Origin: Cytobacillus stercorigallinarum
GTDB taxonomy: Bacteria > Bacillota > Bacilli > Bacillales > Cytobacillaceae
DNA length: 64,000 nucleotides
Direction: 5' to 3'
NCBI RefSeq assembly: GCF_014836495.1
Contig: NZ_JACSQT010000002.1
Location: 372,001 to 436,000 of the forward strand
A program made the position numbers and the translations under genes. Positions 37,894 to 50,975 of the stretch are shown one piece after another (the stretch's first letter is position 1; each line of letters begins with the position of its first letter). A model generated the notes under the pieces. The model was not told the DNA's origin. It ran no database searches and saw only the letters and a program-made list of their open reading frames with translations.

Positions 37894-37939
37894 TTTTACG
37901 CCCCCTTTCACTAAAACTCCAATTAAGGTGAAATAAATA

Positions 37940-37961
37940 CGGATAGACAAACGTCTATCCG
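37940..37961 (-). terminator. Intra-operon hairpin between rbfA and truB
   Basis: Perfect nine-pair stem CGGATAGAC / GTCTATCCG with a GTTT loop, 7 bp after rbfA, followed by TATTTATTTC. Attenuator or mRNA-processing signal rather than a full terminator, as truB has no clear promoter. Confidence 0.55.
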
Positions 37962-37968
37962 CCAATCA

Positions 37969-38334
37969 TTATTTATCCTTATCTTTGGATTGACCGTCAT
38001 CTTGAATTTGATGAAGAAGTGTTTCAATGCGATTACCGTAATCGATTGATTCGTCAAATTCAAAAGTGATTTCAGGGGTTTTTCTCAAGCGAATTCTTTG
38101 ACCGATTTCAGAACGGATAAACCCTTTAGCTTTAGCCAATCCTCTTAATGTATCTTCTCTTTGTTCTTCATTACCAAGAACAGAAATATAGACAGTAGCT
38201 TGTTGTAAATCACCTGTCACATGAACGTCTGTTACTGTTACAAATCCCACACGTGGATCTTTAATTTTTCGACCGATAATTTCTCCGAGCTCTTTTTTCA
38301 TTTGCTCGCCAACTCTATTTGATCTTAGGCTCAA
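37969..38334 (-). CDS. rbfA: 30S ribosome-binding factor A
   Basis: Assembly factor for the 5' end of 16S rRNA and cold adaptation. 121 residues with a KH-like fold ([19 protein letters not shown]) and the [15 protein letters not shown] motif. Start TTG 38334, after AGAGGTGTAACAA; no ATG is available. It starts 16 bp after ylxP. Confidence 0.95.
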   Translation of the reverse strand: MSLRSNRVGEQMKKELGEIIGRKIKDPRVGFVTVTDVHVTGDLQQATVYISVLGNEEQREDTLRGLAKAKGFIRSEIGQRIRLRKTPEITFEFDESIDYGNRIETLLHQIQDDGQSKDKDK

Positions 38335-38350
38335 TTGTTACACCTCTTTT

Positions 38351-38632
38351 TCAAAGCCATTCAATGTCTGTAATTGTCCGTTCTATCTCAGGAAAAGAAT
38401 CAATTAATTTAAGCGCATTTGAAAGCTCCCACTCAACCGCTTGCTTACTTGAAGCTACAGCAGTTAAGGCTATTTGCGTATGCTGCCACGTATCTTGAAA
38501 CCCAACTTCTGCAACAGAAACGTTAAATTTCTGTTGCAGACGAGTGAGGATTCGCTGTAATACACTTCTCTTTTCCTTTAATGAACGGGCATCATATATA
38601 ATACACTCACACGAAACCAAACCTACAATCAT
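38351..38632 (-). CDS. ylxP: DUF503 protein YlxP
   Basis: Small conserved protein, 93 residues, of the YlxP/DUF503 family found beside infB-rbfA in Firmicutes and implicated in ribosome assembly (30S interaction reported for relatives). It has the [20 protein letters not shown] helix and a beta-rich start. ATG overlaps the infB stop by 4 bp (ATGA). Molecular role is not settled. Confidence 0.93.
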   Translation of the reverse strand: MIVGLVSCECIIYDARSLKEKRSVLQRILTRLQQKFNVSVAEVGFQDTWQHTQIALTAVASSKQAVEWELSNALKLIDSFPEIERTITDIEWL

Positions 38633-40758
38633 TTACGCTCGATTTCTTGCATAATATAAGCTTCAATAATGTCGCCTTCTTTGACATCATTGTAGTTTTT
38701 AATTGTAATACCACATTCATAGTTCGTTGCTACTTCTTTGGCATCATCTTTAAAACGTTTTAACGCATCAATTTCGCCTTCGAAAATAACAACACCATCT
38801 CTAATAAGGCGGATACCAGAATCTCTAGTAATTTTACCTTCCGTAACATAAGAACCAGCAATTGTACCAATTTTTGATACTTTAAATGTTTGACGGACTT
38901 CTGCTTGACCAATAATTTTTTCTTCAAACTCTGGGTCAAGCATTCCTTTCATTGCTAATTCAATTTCTTCAATTACATTGTAAATGATACGGTGTAGACG
39001 AATATCAACATCTTCTGCTTCAGCAGCACGTTTTGCATTCGTATCAGGTCTTACGTTAAAGCCGATGACAATTGCGTTAAAGGCAGCAGCAAGCGTAATA
39101 TCTGATTCATTAATGGCACCAGCACCAGTGTGCAGAATACGTACTTTAACGCCTTCTACATCGATCTTATTTAAAGCGGAAGTAAGGGCTTCAGCCGAAC
39201 CTTGAACATCAGCTTTGACGACGATGTTTATGTCCTTCATTTCCCCTTCTTTCATATGCTCAAACAAGTTATCAAGGCTAACACGAGACTTCTCAGATCT
39301 TTGTGCTTGTAGAGCTAATTGTGCTCGCGCTTCCCCTACTTGGCGGGCAGACTTCTCGTCTTCTAGAACAGCAAATCTATCACCCGCTTGAGGAACATCA
39401 TTCAGTCCTGTAATCTCGACAGGAGTAGATGGTCCTGCCGTCTTCACTCGACGTCCAAGGTCATTAACCATTGCACGTACGCGGCCAAATGTATTTCCGA
39501 CAACAATCGGATCTCCAACCTTCAATGTTCCGTTTTGCACAAGCAATGTAGCAACTGATCCTCTACCTTTATCAAGCTGTGCTTCAATAACTGTTCCGAC
39601 AGCATTACGATTAGGGTTCGCCTTATATTCTTCTACTTCACCAACAAGGAGAATCATTTCTAACAATTCGTCAATACCGTCACCTTTAATCGCTGAAATC
39701 GGTACAAAGATTGTATCTCCACCCCATGCTTCAGGAACTAGTCCATGTTCTGTTAGTTCTTGCATGACACGATCAGGATTTGCCGCTTCTTTATCCATCT
39801 TATTAACAGCAACAATAATAGGTACTTCTGCAGCTTTTGCATGGTTAATTGCTTCAATTGTCTGTGGCATCACACCATCATCCGCTGCAACAACTAAAAT
39901 TGTAATATCAGTTATTTTCGCTCCACGGGCACGCATCGTTGTAAATGCCGCGTGACCAGGTGTATCTAAGAATGTAATCTTTTTACCTTTATCTTCTACT
40001 TGATAGGCTCCAATATGCTGGGTAATTCCACCAGCTTCGCCAGCAGTTACTTTAGTGTGGCGAATGGAATCAAGTAATGTCGTTTTACCATGGTCAACGT
40101 GACCCATAATCGTTACAACAGATGGACGTTCTACAAGATTAGCCTCTTCATCTTCTGTGAAATATGCTTCTAAATCTGTCACATCTACTAATACTTCTTC
40201 TTCCACGTCAACACCATATTCGCCTGCAATTAACTCAATTGAATCTTTATCTAATTCTTGGTTAATTGTTGCCATCACACCGAGCATAAATAGCTTTTTA
40301 ATGATTTCTGAAGGCTCTCTATGAAGCTTCTTAGCAAGCTCACCAACAGTTAGTGATTCAGTAAAAGTGATTTTTTCTGGCAATTCTTTTACTTTTTTAG
40401 GTGCAGTTGGTTGAGGCGGTTTTTGCCCTTTATTCTTTGGTTTATTTTTTTGATTATTATTGCGATTAGGTTTTTGATTCTTATTATTATTATTTGGCTT
40501 ATTTCTATTGTTGCCTTTTGGTGCACCTGCTGGTTTATTTTTCTGATTGTTTGCAGGTTGTGATTGCGCTGATTGTTGTTTTTGCGGTTGTTTCTCTTCT
40601 TGCTTATTGTAAATACCGTCTAATTTTGTTACTTCACCTGGTTCTAATGTTGTCATATGATTCGAAACCTCTATATTCATTTCCTTTAATTTCGTAATTA
40701 CATCTTTACTAGATAAATTATGTTTTTTAGCATATTCGTAAACGCGAATTTTACTCAT
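38629..40758 (-). CDS. infB: Translation initiation factor IF-2
   Basis: GTPase that brings initiator tRNA to the 30S subunit. 709 residues: N-terminal IF2_N domain (1-50), a low-complexity N/K/Q/P-rich linker (about 55-125) with no hydrophobic residues to speak of, a second IF2_N (about 130-180), the GTPase with G1 GHVDHGKT (219-226), DTPGHAA and NKMDK, then domains II-IV. Start ATG with GCGGGGGTGAAAGC upstream. Directly followed by ylxP. Alternative internal starts are known for IF2 in B. subtilis; I cannot judge that here. Confidence 0.97.
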   Translation of the reverse strand: MSKIRVYEYAKKHNLSSKDVITKLKEMNIEVSNHMTTLEPGEVTKLDGIYNKQEEKQPQKQQSAQSQPANNQKNKPAGAPKGNNRNKPNNNNKNQKPNRNNNQKNKPKNKGQKPPQPTAPKKVKELPEKITFTESLTVGELAKKLHREPSEIIKKLFMLGVMATINQELDKDSIELIAGEYGVDVEEEVLVDVTDLEAYFTEDEEANLVERPSVVTIMGHVDHGKTTLLDSIRHTKVTAGEAGGITQHIGAYQVEDKGKKITFLDTPGHAAFTTMRARGAKITDITILVVAADDGVMPQTIEAINHAKAAEVPIIVAVNKMDKEAANPDRVMQELTEHGLVPEAWGGDTIFVPISAIKGDGIDELLEMILLVGEVEEYKANPNRNAVGTVIEAQLDKGRGSVATLLVQNGTLKVGDPIVVGNTFGRVRAMVNDLGRRVKTAGPSTPVEITGLNDVPQAGDRFAVLEDEKSARQVGEARAQLALQAQRSEKSRVSLDNLFEHMKEGEMKDINIVVKADVQGSAEALTSALNKIDVEGVKVRILHTGAGAINESDITLAAAFNAIVIGFNVRPDTNAKRAAEAEDVDIRLHRIIYNVIEEIELAMKGMLDPEFEEKIIGQAEVRQTFKVSKIGTIAGSYVTEGKITRDSGIRLIRDGVVIFEGEIDALKRFKDDAKEVATNYECGITIKNYNDVKEGDIIEAYIMQEIERK

Positions 40759-40777
40759 GCTTTCACCCCCGCTAGAA

Positions 40778-41080
40778 TTAATCGAGCAACGTTAATAGCT
40801 TTTTTGCGAATCCAGCGTCTAAAACAGCCACCACTACTCTTGCTTCCTTGCCAATTGCTTGCCCTAACAATTCTCTGTCTGGGACAATCTTATAAGGAAC
40901 AGCATAAGATTTACATTTGTCTGTTACTTTTTTTGTCGTATTTGCAGAAGCATCTGCAGACAACAAAACAAGTTTCGCTTTCCCTTTTCTAATCTCGCTT
41001 ATAGAAAGCTCTTCACCTGAAGTGATTTTACGCGCTCGATTGGCCAAGCCAAGTAATGACATCCATTTTTTCTCATTCAT
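40778..41080 (-). CDS. ylxQ: L7Ae-family K-turn RNA-binding protein YlxQ
   Basis: Small RNA-binding protein (100 residues) of the L7Ae/L30e fold; relatives bind kink-turn RNA. Features: [20 protein letters not shown] start, LVLLSADAS, and [18 protein letters not shown]. The start is ATG 41080; its upstream site is weak (the rnpM end supplies only GGAGAAATGA at longer spacing), so translation may depend on coupling to rnpM. Confidence 0.9.
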   Translation of the reverse strand: MNEKKWMSLLGLANRARKITSGEELSISEIRKGKAKLVLLSADASANTTKKVTDKCKSYAVPYKIVPDRELLGQAIGKEARVVVAVLDAGFAKKLLTLLD

Positions 41081-41089
41081 TTTGGACCG

Positions 41090-41362
41090 TCATTTCTCCT
41101 TTTCAATAAGATCTAAAAGTTCGTTATATATGTCCTCATCCACTTGTACATCTAGATGACTAGCTAATATATTTTTCTTTTTTGCAAGTAAGATGGCTTC
41201 CTTGCTTTTTGTAAGATAGGCTCCGCGACCGGATTTCTTACCTGTCACATCAACCGAAACTTCGCCTTCTTTTGAGCGAACAATGCGTACGAGCGATTTC
41301 TTCGGCATCATTTCCCCCGTCGCTATACATTTTCTCATCGGAATTTTTCTGCTTTTGTTCAC
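41090..41362 (-). CDS. rnpM: RNase P modulator RnpM (YlxR)
   Basis: Small RNA-binding protein (90 residues, DUF448) reported to modulate RNase P activity in Bacillus. Signature CIATGEMMPKKSLVRIVR near the start and SGRGAYL in the middle. Start GTG 41362, eight bases after AGAGGTG; an ATG five bases downstream of that site is in another frame. Between nusA and ylxQ as in B. subtilis. Confidence 0.95.
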   Translation of the reverse strand: MNKSRKIPMRKCIATGEMMPKKSLVRIVRSKEGEVSVDVTGKKSGRGAYLTKSKEAILLAKKKNILASHLDVQVDEDIYNELLDLIEKEK

Positions 41363-41376
41363 CAGCCATTCACCTC

Positions 41377-42501
41377 TTATTCCTTATCTTCAGGGAATGT
41401 AAAATCTTCATCTTCGTCATCTTGATGATAGCTTAAAAGTGCTTCATCTCTTGGGTATGTGCCGGCTTCTCTTGCTTCTGTCTCTGATTTAATATCAATT
41501 TTCCAACCAGTAAGCTTCGCCGCAAGTCTTGCATTTTGTCCACGTTTCCCAATAGCTAGCGATAATTGATAATCTGGTACAACAACCGTTGTCGCTTTGT
41601 CCTCTTCATTAACTACAACATCTAGTACTTTAGATGGACTTAATGCATTGGCTACAAAAACAACTGGATCACTAGACCATTTAACAATGTCAATTTTTTC
41701 ACCTTTCAACTCGTTTACAACGGCTTGCACACGAGTTCCTTTAGGTCCAACACATGAACCAACTGGATCTACCTCTGGATTATCAGAATGTACAGAGATT
41801 TTTGAGCGATCTCCGGCTTCACGCGCAACTGATTTTAATTCAACAGTACCGTCATAAATTTCTGGTACTTCAATTTCAAAAAGACGCTTTAATAGTCCTG
41901 GATGTGTTCTAGAAACATAAATTTGTGGACCTTTTGTTGTTTTTTCGACTTTTGTAATAAACACTTTAATTCGATCATGCGGGCGATACTGCTCACTTGG
42001 CATCTGTTCACTTACAGGTAAAATCGCTTCAATTTTACCAAGACTAACATATATAAATTTTGCATCTTGTCTTTGGACAATGCCTGTCATGATATCTTCT
42101 TCTCGATCAATGAATTCAGAATAGATAATGCCTCTTTCTGCTTCACGAACACGTTGAGTAACGACTTGTTTGGCTGTTTGTGCTGCAATTCTACCAAAAT
42201 CTTTTGGCGTTACTTCCATTTCTACAATATCTTCAACCGTATAGTTAGGATTAATCTTGCGTGCATCCTCGATAGAAATCTCTAATCTTGGATCAAACAC
42301 TTCATCAACGACTTCTTTGCGGGCAAATACTTTCATTGTGCCACTACCTAAATTTAAATCAATACGGACATTTTGTGCTTGATTAAAGTTTCTACGATAA
42401 GCAGACACTAACGCGGCTTCCATTGCATCAATGATTACATCTCGCGAAATTCCTTTTTCCTTTTCAAGCAAAATAAGAGCATCTAATAATTCACTGCTCA
42501 T
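41377..42501 (-). CDS. nusA: Transcription termination/antitermination factor NusA
   Basis: RNA polymerase-binding factor that affects pausing and termination. 374 residues: N-terminal domain, S1 domain (about 130-200, EEDIMTGIVQRQ), two KH domains (GSCVGPKGTRVQAV and LAIGKRGQNARLAAKL) and a short acidic tail. I choose ATG 42501 (MSSELLDALILL), the B. subtilis start; an ATG three codons earlier has better spacing to GGGGG and cannot be excluded. Confidence 0.96.
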   Translation of the reverse strand: MSSELLDALILLEKEKGISRDVIIDAMEAALVSAYRRNFNQAQNVRIDLNLGSGTMKVFARKEVVDEVFDPRLEISIEDARKINPNYTVEDIVEMEVTPKDFGRIAAQTAKQVVTQRVREAERGIIYSEFIDREEDIMTGIVQRQDAKFIYVSLGKIEAILPVSEQMPSEQYRPHDRIKVFITKVEKTTKGPQIYVSRTHPGLLKRLFEIEVPEIYDGTVELKSVAREAGDRSKISVHSDNPEVDPVGSCVGPKGTRVQAVVNELKGEKIDIVKWSSDPVVFVANALSPSKVLDVVVNEEDKATTVVVPDYQLSLAIGKRGQNARLAAKLTGWKIDIKSETEAREAGTYPRDEALLSYHQDDEDEDFTFPEDKE

Positions 42502-42549
42502 GTGATTCATATCCCCCTTTAAATAAGTTGCGTTACGCCAATTGCTTTA

Positions 42550-43017
42550 TTAGAAGACAATAGCTAAGCGAGCTTTTGCGATTTTTTCATACGGTAATTC
42601 TACCGTTTTCTTTCTCGTTTTAATTTTCATTTCAACTTTTACGATATGGCCATCGAAGTCTGTAAGTACACCTTCAAATGTTTTCTCTCCATCGATTGGT
42701 TCATATGTTTTTATAAATACGTTTTTACCAATCGCTTTCATGAAATCTTGTTCTTTTTTTAGAGGGCGTTCCGCTCCTGGTGAAGAGACCTCAAGGAAAT
42801 AGTTATAAGGAATTGGGTCAATTTCATCTAATTTCTCACTTAAGCGTTCACTAACTAAACCACACTCTTCTATATCAACGCCTGTCTCTTTATCAATAAA
42901 GACACGAAGAAACCAGTCTTTCCCTTCCTTCACATATTCGATCTCAACTAATTCCAACTGAAGATCGCTCAAAATAGGAGTGACTAATTGTTCAACTTCT
43001 TCAGTCACTTTACTCAT
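42550..43017 (-). CDS. rimP: Ribosome maturation factor RimP
   Basis: Chaperone for 30S assembly. 155 residues (B. subtilis 156), with the N-terminal [20 protein letters not shown] strand, [18 protein letters not shown], and the C-terminal SH3-like domain. Start ATG 43017 with AAGGAGGGATAAAG. First gene of the nusA-infB operon; a hairpin and a consensus TATAAT lie immediately upstream. Confidence 0.95.
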   Translation of the reverse strand: MSKVTEEVEQLVTPILSDLQLELVEIEYVKEGKDWFLRVFIDKETGVDIEECGLVSERLSEKLDEIDPIPYNYFLEVSSPGAERPLKKEQDFMKAIGKNVFIKTYEPIDGEKTFEGVLTDFDGHIVKVEMKIKTRKKTVELPYEKIAKARLAIVF

Positions 43018-43060
43018 CTTTATCCCTCCTTCTAGCAAGATGCCTATTCATTATAAATGT

Positions 43061-43085
43061 AGCAGCAAACACAAGAGTTGCTGCT
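43061..43085 (-). promoter_or_regulatory. Promoter-region hairpin of the rimP-nusA operon
   Basis: AGCAGCAA / TTGCTGCT inverted repeat, immediately upstream of TATAAT (about 43052-43057) on the minus strand. The -35 position (about 43075-43080) falls inside the repeat, where a regulator could bind. No good -35 hexamer is visible. Confidence 0.4.
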
Positions 43086-43135
43086 AATCAAGATATACCG
43101 GATCATCTTAGTAACCGATGAAAATTTTGGTTAAA

Positions 43136-43167
43136 AACAAGACGAAAGAGTGGGTTGCCCCACTCTT
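43136..43167 (-). terminator. Terminator after polC
   Basis: Perfect nine-pair stem AAGAGTGGG / CCCACTCTT with a GCAA tetraloop, followed by TCGTCTTGTTTTT. Confidence 0.85.
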
Positions 43168-43252
43168 GTTTGCGAAGATATCCGTTAGTATTTCCAATAA
43201 AACTATACCATAACCATAATTTTTATGCAAATGGAATAGCTGTAAAAGCGAC

Positions 43253-46200
43253 TTAGAACAAACTTAACTGATTTTGGTCTGGTAAATCTTCTAAACAACC
43301 ATGATTATTTAAGTACTCGATAATTGTTTTAGATACTTTACCTCTTTGCTGGAGATCTTCCTTCGATAGGAAGTCTCCTTCTTCCCTTGCTTTTACGATA
43401 TTCAGTGCCGCATTCGTCCCTAATCCTGGTATAGAGTTGAACGGCGGTATCAGTGTATTACCTTCAATAATAAAGTCACTTGCACTAGATTTATACAAAT
43501 CAACTTTTTGGAAGCTATATCCTCTTTCATTCATTTCAAGTGCTAACTCCATTACAGTCAGTAAGTTCTTTTCTTTTGTAGAAGCGTCTAGTCCCTTCGC
43601 ATTGATTTCTTCAATTTTCGCCCGAATTGCCTGTGAGCCTTTCACCATCGCATCTATATCAAAATCTTCTGCCCGAACGGTAAAATAAGCTGCATAATAT
43701 AAAAGTGCATGATGAACTTTAAAGTAGGCAATACGTACCGCCATTAAGACATAGGCAGCCGCATGGGCTTTAGGGAACATATATTTAATCTTTAAGCAAG
43801 AGTCAATATACCACTCAGGTACTTCATTCTTCCTCATTTCCGCTTCCATCTCTTCTGTCAGCCCTTTTCCTTTTCGGACAGATTCCATGATTTTAAAAGC
43901 GAAGGCAGGTTCTAAGCCTTGATAAATTAAATACACCATAATATCATCACGGCATCCAATAACTTCACTTAACGTGCAAGTATTGTTATGAATTAACTCT
44001 TGTGCATTGCCGAGCCATACGTCCGTTCCATGTGAAAGACCTGAAATCTGAACAAGCTCAGAAAATGTAGTTGGTTTCGTGTCTTCTAGCATTTGCCGAA
44101 CAAACCTTGTGCCAAACTCCGGGATACCAAATGTACCCGTTTTACTCATAATTTGCTCTTCTGTGACGCCTAACGATTCCGTTCCACTAAAAATCTTCAT
44201 CACTTCTGGATCATCGGTTGGAATGGTCTTCGGATCAATCCCACTTAAATCTTGCAACATCCTAATAACAGTCGGATCATCATGACCAAGTATATCTAGC
44301 TTCAACACATTATCATGAATCGAATGGAAGTCAAAATGAGTTGTTTTCCATTCTGAATTACGGTCATCAGCCGGGAACTGGATAGGTGAAAAATCATAAA
44401 TATCCATATAATCAGGAACAACAATGATGCCACCAGGATGTTGTCCAGTTGTTCGTTTTACACCGGTACAACCAGAAGCTAAACGATCAATTTCTGCACC
44501 TCGAATTTGGAGGTTGTTATCATTTTGGTACGCTTTGACATAACCGAAGGCCGTTTTATCTGCCACAGTACCGATCGTACCTGCCCGATACACATATTCT
44601 TCACCAAAAAGAACTTTTGTATAGTTATGGGCTTTTGGCTGATATTCTCCGGAAAAGTTCAGGTCAATATCGGGTACTTTATCGCCTTTAAACCCTAAGA
44701 AAGTTTCAAAAGGAATATCATGGCCATCTTTTCGATAATGCTGAGAACATTTTGGACAATCCTTATCAGGTAAATCAAAACCTGAACCAACTGAACCATC
44801 ATCAAAAAACTCAGAGTGCTTACAATCTGGGCAGACGTAATGAGGTGGCAGCGGATTAACTTCTGTTATTTCCGTCATTGTCGCAACAAATGAGGAGCCT
44901 ACCGAACCCCTTGATCCTACTAAGTAGCCGTCATTTAACGACTTTTTAACAAGTTTATGAGAAATCAAGTAAATAACAGCAAATCCATGTCCGATAATAC
45001 TTTTTAATTCTTTCTCCAAACGAGCTTCTACGATTTTTGGAAGTTGTTCACCGTAAATACTTCTTGCCATACTATAGCTCATTTCGCGCATTTCTTCGTC
45101 TGCGCCTTCTATTTTTGGCGTATAGAGATCATCTTTTATTGGTTTAATTTCATCAATCATTTCAGCAATTTTATTCGTATTATCTACTACGATTTTTTTT
45201 GCTGTTTCTTTTCCTAAAAATGAAAAGCATTCAAGCATTTCATTGGTCGTGCGAAAATGCACATCAGGCAGTTCATGACGATTGAGCGGATTTGCCCCAC
45301 CTTGAGAATTCACTAAGATTTTACGATAAATCTTATCATTCGGATTTAAGTAATGAACATTCCCTGTGGCCACAACTGGGATATTTAATTTTTCACCTAA
45401 TTGCACAACGTTTGAAATGATTTCTTCGAGCGCCTTTTCATCGCGAACTAACTCTAATTCTAATAAATGAGCATAGACCTCTTTAGGGTGAACCTCTAGA
45501 TAATCATAAAACGCAGCTATCTCTTCCACTTCATCAGGAGATTTTTGCATCATCCCTTCAAAAACTTCACCTTTGTCACATCCAGAACCAACAATAATAC
45601 CTTCTCTATATTTCTGCAATACAGAACGAGGAATACGTGGCACACGATAAAAATAATTAATATGAGCAATCGAGACTAATTTAAAGAGATTCTTCAACCC
45701 TTCACTCGTTTGCGCTATTAATGTACAATGGGACGGTCTTGCCCTTTGGTAAGCATTTCCTTTACCCATATTATCATTAAATTGATCATGGTATTCAATA
45801 CCTTTAGACATCGCATCTTTGAGCATTTTTATTAAAATATAACCTGTCGCTTCTGCATCGTAAATCGCCCGGTGATGTTGGGTTAGTTCAACATCAAACT
45901 TCTTAGCCAGTGTATTGAGGCGATGGTTTTTCATTTCTGGGTGTAAAAAACGCGCTAATTCAAGTGTATCTACAACAGGGTTCGTTGCTTTTCCAAGGCC
46001 TATTTTCTTATAACCTACATTTAAAAAGCCCATATCAAATGAAGCGTTATGTGCCACAAGCACACTATCGCCTGTCCATTCGTAAAAATCTTTTAAAACG
46101 TCAGCTACTTCCGGCGCATTCTCTACTAAATCATCCGTTATGCCCGTTAAATTAATAGTCGTAGCAGACAATGGATGATGGGGATTAGCAAAAGATTCAA

Positions 46201-47572
46201 AACGATCAATAATCTCGCCGTCATGAATTTTCACCGCTGCAAGCTCTATAATGGTGTCATAAACGGCAGATAACCCAGTCGTCTCTACGTCAAATACAAC
46301 ATACGTATCTTCAGCTACTCGTCGATGAGCATCATTATAAGCAATTGGTACACCATCATCGATTAAATTCGCTTCAACACCGTAAAGGATTTTAATACCA
46401 TTTTTCTTACCGGCATTAAAAGCTTCCGGAAACGATTGAGCCACAGCATGGTCGGTAATCGCAATTGCCTTGTGTCCCCACTTCTTCGCTTGTGCAACAA
46501 GCGCACTAACCGAACTAACGGCATCCATTTGGCTCATTGGTGTATGAAGATGAAGTTCAACTCGCTTTTCATCTTCCTTTGCTGTGTCTTTTCTCTCAAT
46601 TGGTTTGATTTCATTCAAATCATTACCAATCATCACTAAGTCTCTAACAAATGTATCATTTTGAATACTACCGCGAACTTTCAGCCACATGCCTTTTTGT
46701 ACCATTTGAAAGAGTGCAGCATCTTCTTTATCTCGGGAAAACATTTTTACAAGTATCGAGCTTGTATAATCAGTAATTTTGAAAGTTAATAATGTCCGAC
46801 CACTTCTAAGTTCTTTCGTTTCCGCATGAAAGACGTAACCTTCTATTGCTATTCTTCTCTCTTCATCAACGATATCAATTAGTTTGCGGAAGTCCGCATC
46901 ATCTTTAATTGTTAGGCCGACCGTCAATGGTCCTTGTGGTATCGGTGTATCTGATTCTTGTTCTAATGCTTTCTTCTCCATTTCAATCGCTGCTTGCATG
47001 CCGCGTTCTTGATCTTCTTTTCTTTTTGCTTCTAAGAACCGCTCATATGCTTCATTGCTTTCGTCTGTTGACAATTCTGTTTCAATTTGAAATGGTGGAA
47101 AACCAAATGATTGAAAGCTATCAAGAATAAGTGGTACATACTTATTTTTAATGGACTGACTTTCCATATCATTACTCACGGTAACGATTAACTTATTTCC
47201 TTTCATTTTCGGCACTTGCTCATGAAGAAGCTTAAGCATCGGTGGTGAGATGCCTTCAATTTCTTTCATACAAAATGTCCAATAATCTTGAATTAAGCTC
47301 TCATCATATTGTTGATTCGTTACGGTAATAGAAAAAGAGGTTCGTGCAATATGAGAAAACTTATGGTGCAATTGAGCTGCAAATCTTTGAAGAACAGCTG
47401 CCGGTAAGATTTGTTCTAAATTAAAGGAAAAATGCCATCTTTTTTCCTTTTTTTGAATATATACTTTCATGATTTCAGCTTGTTCAAAATAATGAACAAA
47501 AGCATCTTCTGTTAATTCTAATTGTTGTAACAGGAGCTGAAAACGTTCTTTATTTCCTTTTATATCGCTCAT
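43253..47572 (-). CDS. polC: DNA polymerase III PolC-type alpha subunit
   Basis: Replicative polymerase of low-GC Gram-positives. 1439 residues. Domains in order: N-terminal domain, OB fold (about 240-315), PHP domain opened by [13 protein letters not shown] (H341, H343), an inserted DnaQ-type 3'-5' exonuclease with [10 protein letters not shown] (D428, E430), then the polymerase core with zinc-binding CPDCKH and CPKC pairs and the catalytic aspartates in KVPDIDLNF. Start ATG with GGGGAGGGCTGAA. The intact exonuclease means proofreading is preserved. Confidence 0.97.
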   Translation of the reverse strand: MSDIKGNKERFQLLLQQLELTEDAFVHYFEQAEIMKVYIQKKEKRWHFSFNLEQILPAAVLQRFAAQLHHKFSHIARTSFSITVTNQQYDESLIQDYWTFCMKEIEGISPPMLKLLHEQVPKMKGNKLIVTVSNDMESQSIKNKYVPLILDSFQSFGFPPFQIETELSTDESNEAYERFLEAKRKEDQERGMQAAIEMEKKALEQESDTPIPQGPLTVGLTIKDDADFRKLIDIVDEERRIAIEGYVFHAETKELRSGRTLLTFKITDYTSSILVKMFSRDKEDAALFQMVQKGMWLKVRGSIQNDTFVRDLVMIGNDLNEIKPIERKDTAKEDEKRVELHLHTPMSQMDAVSSVSALVAQAKKWGHKAIAITDHAVAQSFPEAFNAGKKNGIKILYGVEANLIDDGVPIAYNDAHRRVAEDTYVVFDVETTGLSAVYDTIIELAAVKIHDGEIIDRFESFANPHHPLSATTINLTGITDDLVENAPEVADVLKDFYEWTGDSVLVAHNASFDMGFLNVGYKKIGLGKATNPVVDTLELARFLHPEMKNHRLNTLAKKFDVELTQHHRAIYDAEATGYILIKMLKDAMSKGIEYHDQFNDNMGKGNAYQRARPSHCTLIAQTSEGLKNLFKLVSIAHINYFYRVPRIPRSVLQKYREGIIVGSGCDKGEVFEGMMQKSPDEVEEIAAFYDYLEVHPKEVYAHLLELELVRDEKALEEIISNVVQLGEKLNIPVVATGNVHYLNPNDKIYRKILVNSQGGANPLNRHELPDVHFRTTNEMLECFSFLGKETAKKIVVDNTNKIAEMIDEIKPIKDDLYTPKIEGADEEMREMSYSMARSIYGEQLPKIVEARLEKELKSIIGHGFAVIYLISHKLVKKSLNDGYLVGSRGSVGSSFVATMTEITEVNPLPPHYVCPDCKHSEFFDDGSVGSGFDLPDKDCPKCSQHYRKDGHDIPFETFLGFKGDKVPDIDLNFSGEYQPKAHNYTKVLFGEEYVYRAGTIGTVADKTAFGYVKAYQNDNNLQIRGAEIDRLASGCTGVKRTTGQHPGGIIVVPDYMDIYDFSPIQFPADDRNSEWKTTHFDFHSIHDNVLKLDILGHDDPTVIRMLQDLSGIDPKTIPTDDPEVMKIFSGTESLGVTEEQIMSKTGTFGIPEFGTRFVRQMLEDTKPTTFSELVQISGLSHGTDVWLGNAQELIHNNTCTLSEVIGCRDDIMVYLIYQGLEPAFAFKIMESVRKGKGLTEEMEAEMRKNEVPEWYIDSCLKIKYMFPKAHAAAYVLMAVRIAYFKVHHALLYYAAYFTVRAEDFDIDAMVKGSQAIRAKIEEINAKGLDASTKEKNLLTVMELALEMNERGYSFQKVDLYKSSASDFIIEGNTLIPPFNSIPGLGTNAALNIVKAREEGDFLSKEDLQQRGKVSKTIIEYLNNHGCLEDLPDQNQLSLF

Positions 47573-47620
47573 TTCAGCCCTCCCCTTTCATAAACGTTCT
47601 ATTTTTTTCAATCGGTCCCT

Positions 47621-47629
47621 ATTATATCA
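47621..47629 (-). promoter_or_regulatory. Extended -10 promoter of polC
   Basis: TGATATAAT on the minus strand, the TGnTATAAT form that can act without a strong -35; about 40 nt before the likely leader end. Confidence 0.5.
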
Positions 47630-47812
47630 TAATTAAATACTAGATCTGATAAAGTAAAAATTACGGTAATTGTCAACTATTTTGTGGTAATGCACTTATT
47701 CCCCCGAGAAATGGAACTTTTAAATTTCAAAAGATCATTTAGTATTATGTAGAGGGTCATTCGTACGGAGATTTTATTCATAGACAATCAATTAGTTTTA
47801 ACGAGATAAATA

Positions 47813-47872
47813 AAAAAACCGCCCCCTTTCTCACCTTTAACATTGGACGACTAATGGGGTCGGATCATTTTT
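47813..47872 (-). terminator. Terminator after proS
   Basis: CCGACCCC pairs with GGGGGCGG across a long loop, followed by TTTTTTTATTT, about 20 bp after the proS stop. Confidence 0.65.
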
Positions 47873-47891
47873 AATATAGGAATGTTAGTTG

Positions 47892-49592
<1,701 letters not shown>

Positions 49593-49624
49593 CTATACAC
49601 CTCTATTATTTATTTTCATTATCA

Positions 49625-49664
49625 AGGCTCAGAAACCATTTAGTTAAAACGGATCTCTGAGCCT
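49625..49664 (-). other. Hairpin between rseP and proS
   Basis: AGGCTCAGA / TCTGAGCCT, nine perfect pairs around a 22-base loop, but no U-run follows, so it is not an ordinary terminator. It may be a processing or stability element between the two genes. Confidence 0.45.
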
Positions 49665-49678
49665 CAGGTTTCATCTTC

Positions 49679-50941
49679 TTATAAAAAGAATCGCTGAATG
49701 TCATTCCATGTAACAACTAACATTAGCAGCATTAATAACGCAAAGCCAACAAAGTGAACCAGACCTTCTTTTTGTTTATCTATCGGTTTTCCTCTAACCC
49801 CTTCAATAGCAAAGAACATTAATCTTCCACCATCGAGAGCAGGAATAGGCAATAGATTCATAATACCTAAATTGATGCTTAAGACACCTGCCCACTTCAT
49901 TAAATAAAATATACCTGATTGAGCAACTGTGTCAACTGAAACATAGATACCAACAGGACCTGAAAGGGCATCAATCGTAAATTCCCCGGAGATTAACTTT
50001 CCTAAAATAACAAAAATTTCTTTTGTCCACAATACGGTCTCTTCCGCACCATATACTACTGATTTTAATGGATTTTTTTCCATCGGACTATATACACCGA
50101 TCACACCGATTGTCGGACCATCTTCTATTTCTTGCGATTTAGGTGTGACCGGAATTGTCATTTCTTCTCCATCGCGATCAATTTGAAATTCAAGCTCATT
50201 ATTAGGGTTTTTCTGAATGATCTCTACAACATCTTGCCAACTTGAAATTTCTGCACCATCGACTGAATGAACAATGTCACCTTCTTTGAATCCAGCTTCA
50301 ATCGCTGCACCATCTTTTGTTAATTCTCCTAGCATCGGCGCATTTGATGGCATCCCCTGTAATATAGCGATGATGACAAAAATAACAAAAGCCAATACAA
50401 AGTTCATCATCGGTCCAGCGAAAATGGCCATTGTTCGTTGCCCTAAAGTTTTGGAAGAAAATTGACGATCATAAGGAGCAATAAGCGTTTCTGTTCCATC
50501 TTCCACCAATACTGCTCGTCGATTCACTTTAAACGTTTCTAATTTTTCTTCTTCACCTTCAACATACCCTTTTAATATTAATTCATGTTCAATATCAGCA
50601 TGTTCGACTTCGAGAATCCTTGCATCCGGATATTTATCTTTGTTATTCAAAATAATCTTCTGAACTTCATTTTGGTCGTTGAAAACTAATCCTACTCGGT
50701 AGCCTGCTTTCAATTCAACCATTTCAACATCTTCACCAGCCATGCGGACATAGCCACCTATCGGTAACAATCGGATCGTGTAAAGTGTATCATTTTTTGT
50801 AAATGAAAAAACTTTCGGTCCCATACCAATCGCGAACTCACGACATAGGATACCTGCTCGCTTCGCAAAGATTAAATGTCCAAGTTCATGGAAAAATACT
50901 AATGCCCCAAAAATGATAATAAAGGCTATTACTGTACTCAA
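49679..50941 (-). CDS. rseP: Site-2 protease RseP
   Basis: Intramembrane zinc protease (RasP/YluC in B. subtilis) that cleaves anti-sigma factors and signal peptide remnants. 420 residues: HELGH (H18-E19-H22) in the first membrane helix, a PDZ domain (about 190-270), and the second metal motif MNLLPIPALDGG in a later helix. Start TTG 50941, seven bases after AAGGTGG. It lies between dxr and proS as in B. subtilis. Confidence 0.96.
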   Translation of the reverse strand: MSTVIAFIIIFGALVFFHELGHLIFAKRAGILCREFAIGMGPKVFSFTKNDTLYTIRLLPIGGYVRMAGEDVEMVELKAGYRVGLVFNDQNEVQKIILNNKDKYPDARILEVEHADIEHELILKGYVEGEEEKLETFKVNRRAVLVEDGTETLIAPYDRQFSSKTLGQRTMAIFAGPMMNFVLAFVIFVIIAILQGMPSNAPMLGELTKDGAAIEAGFKEGDIVHSVDGAEISSWQDVVEIIQKNPNNELEFQIDRDGEEMTIPVTPKSQEIEDGPTIGVIGVYSPMEKNPLKSVVYGAEETVLWTKEIFVILGKLISGEFTIDALSGPVGIYVSVDTVAQSGIFYLMKWAGVLSINLGIMNLLPIPALDGGRLMFFAIEGVRGKPIDKQKEGLVHFVGFALLMLLMLVVTWNDIQRFFL

Positions 50942-50975
50942 TTTTTAACCACCTTTTTTCTGAATCAAAAACGAA

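Larger units (their letters stand above)
47573..47891. other. Intergenic region proS-polC (319 bp)
   Basis: Contains the proS terminator (47813-47872) and the polC extended -10 promoter (47621-47629). The middle (47640-47800) is AT-rich without a gene; an additional TTGACA near 47675 has no good -10. Confidence 0.6.
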
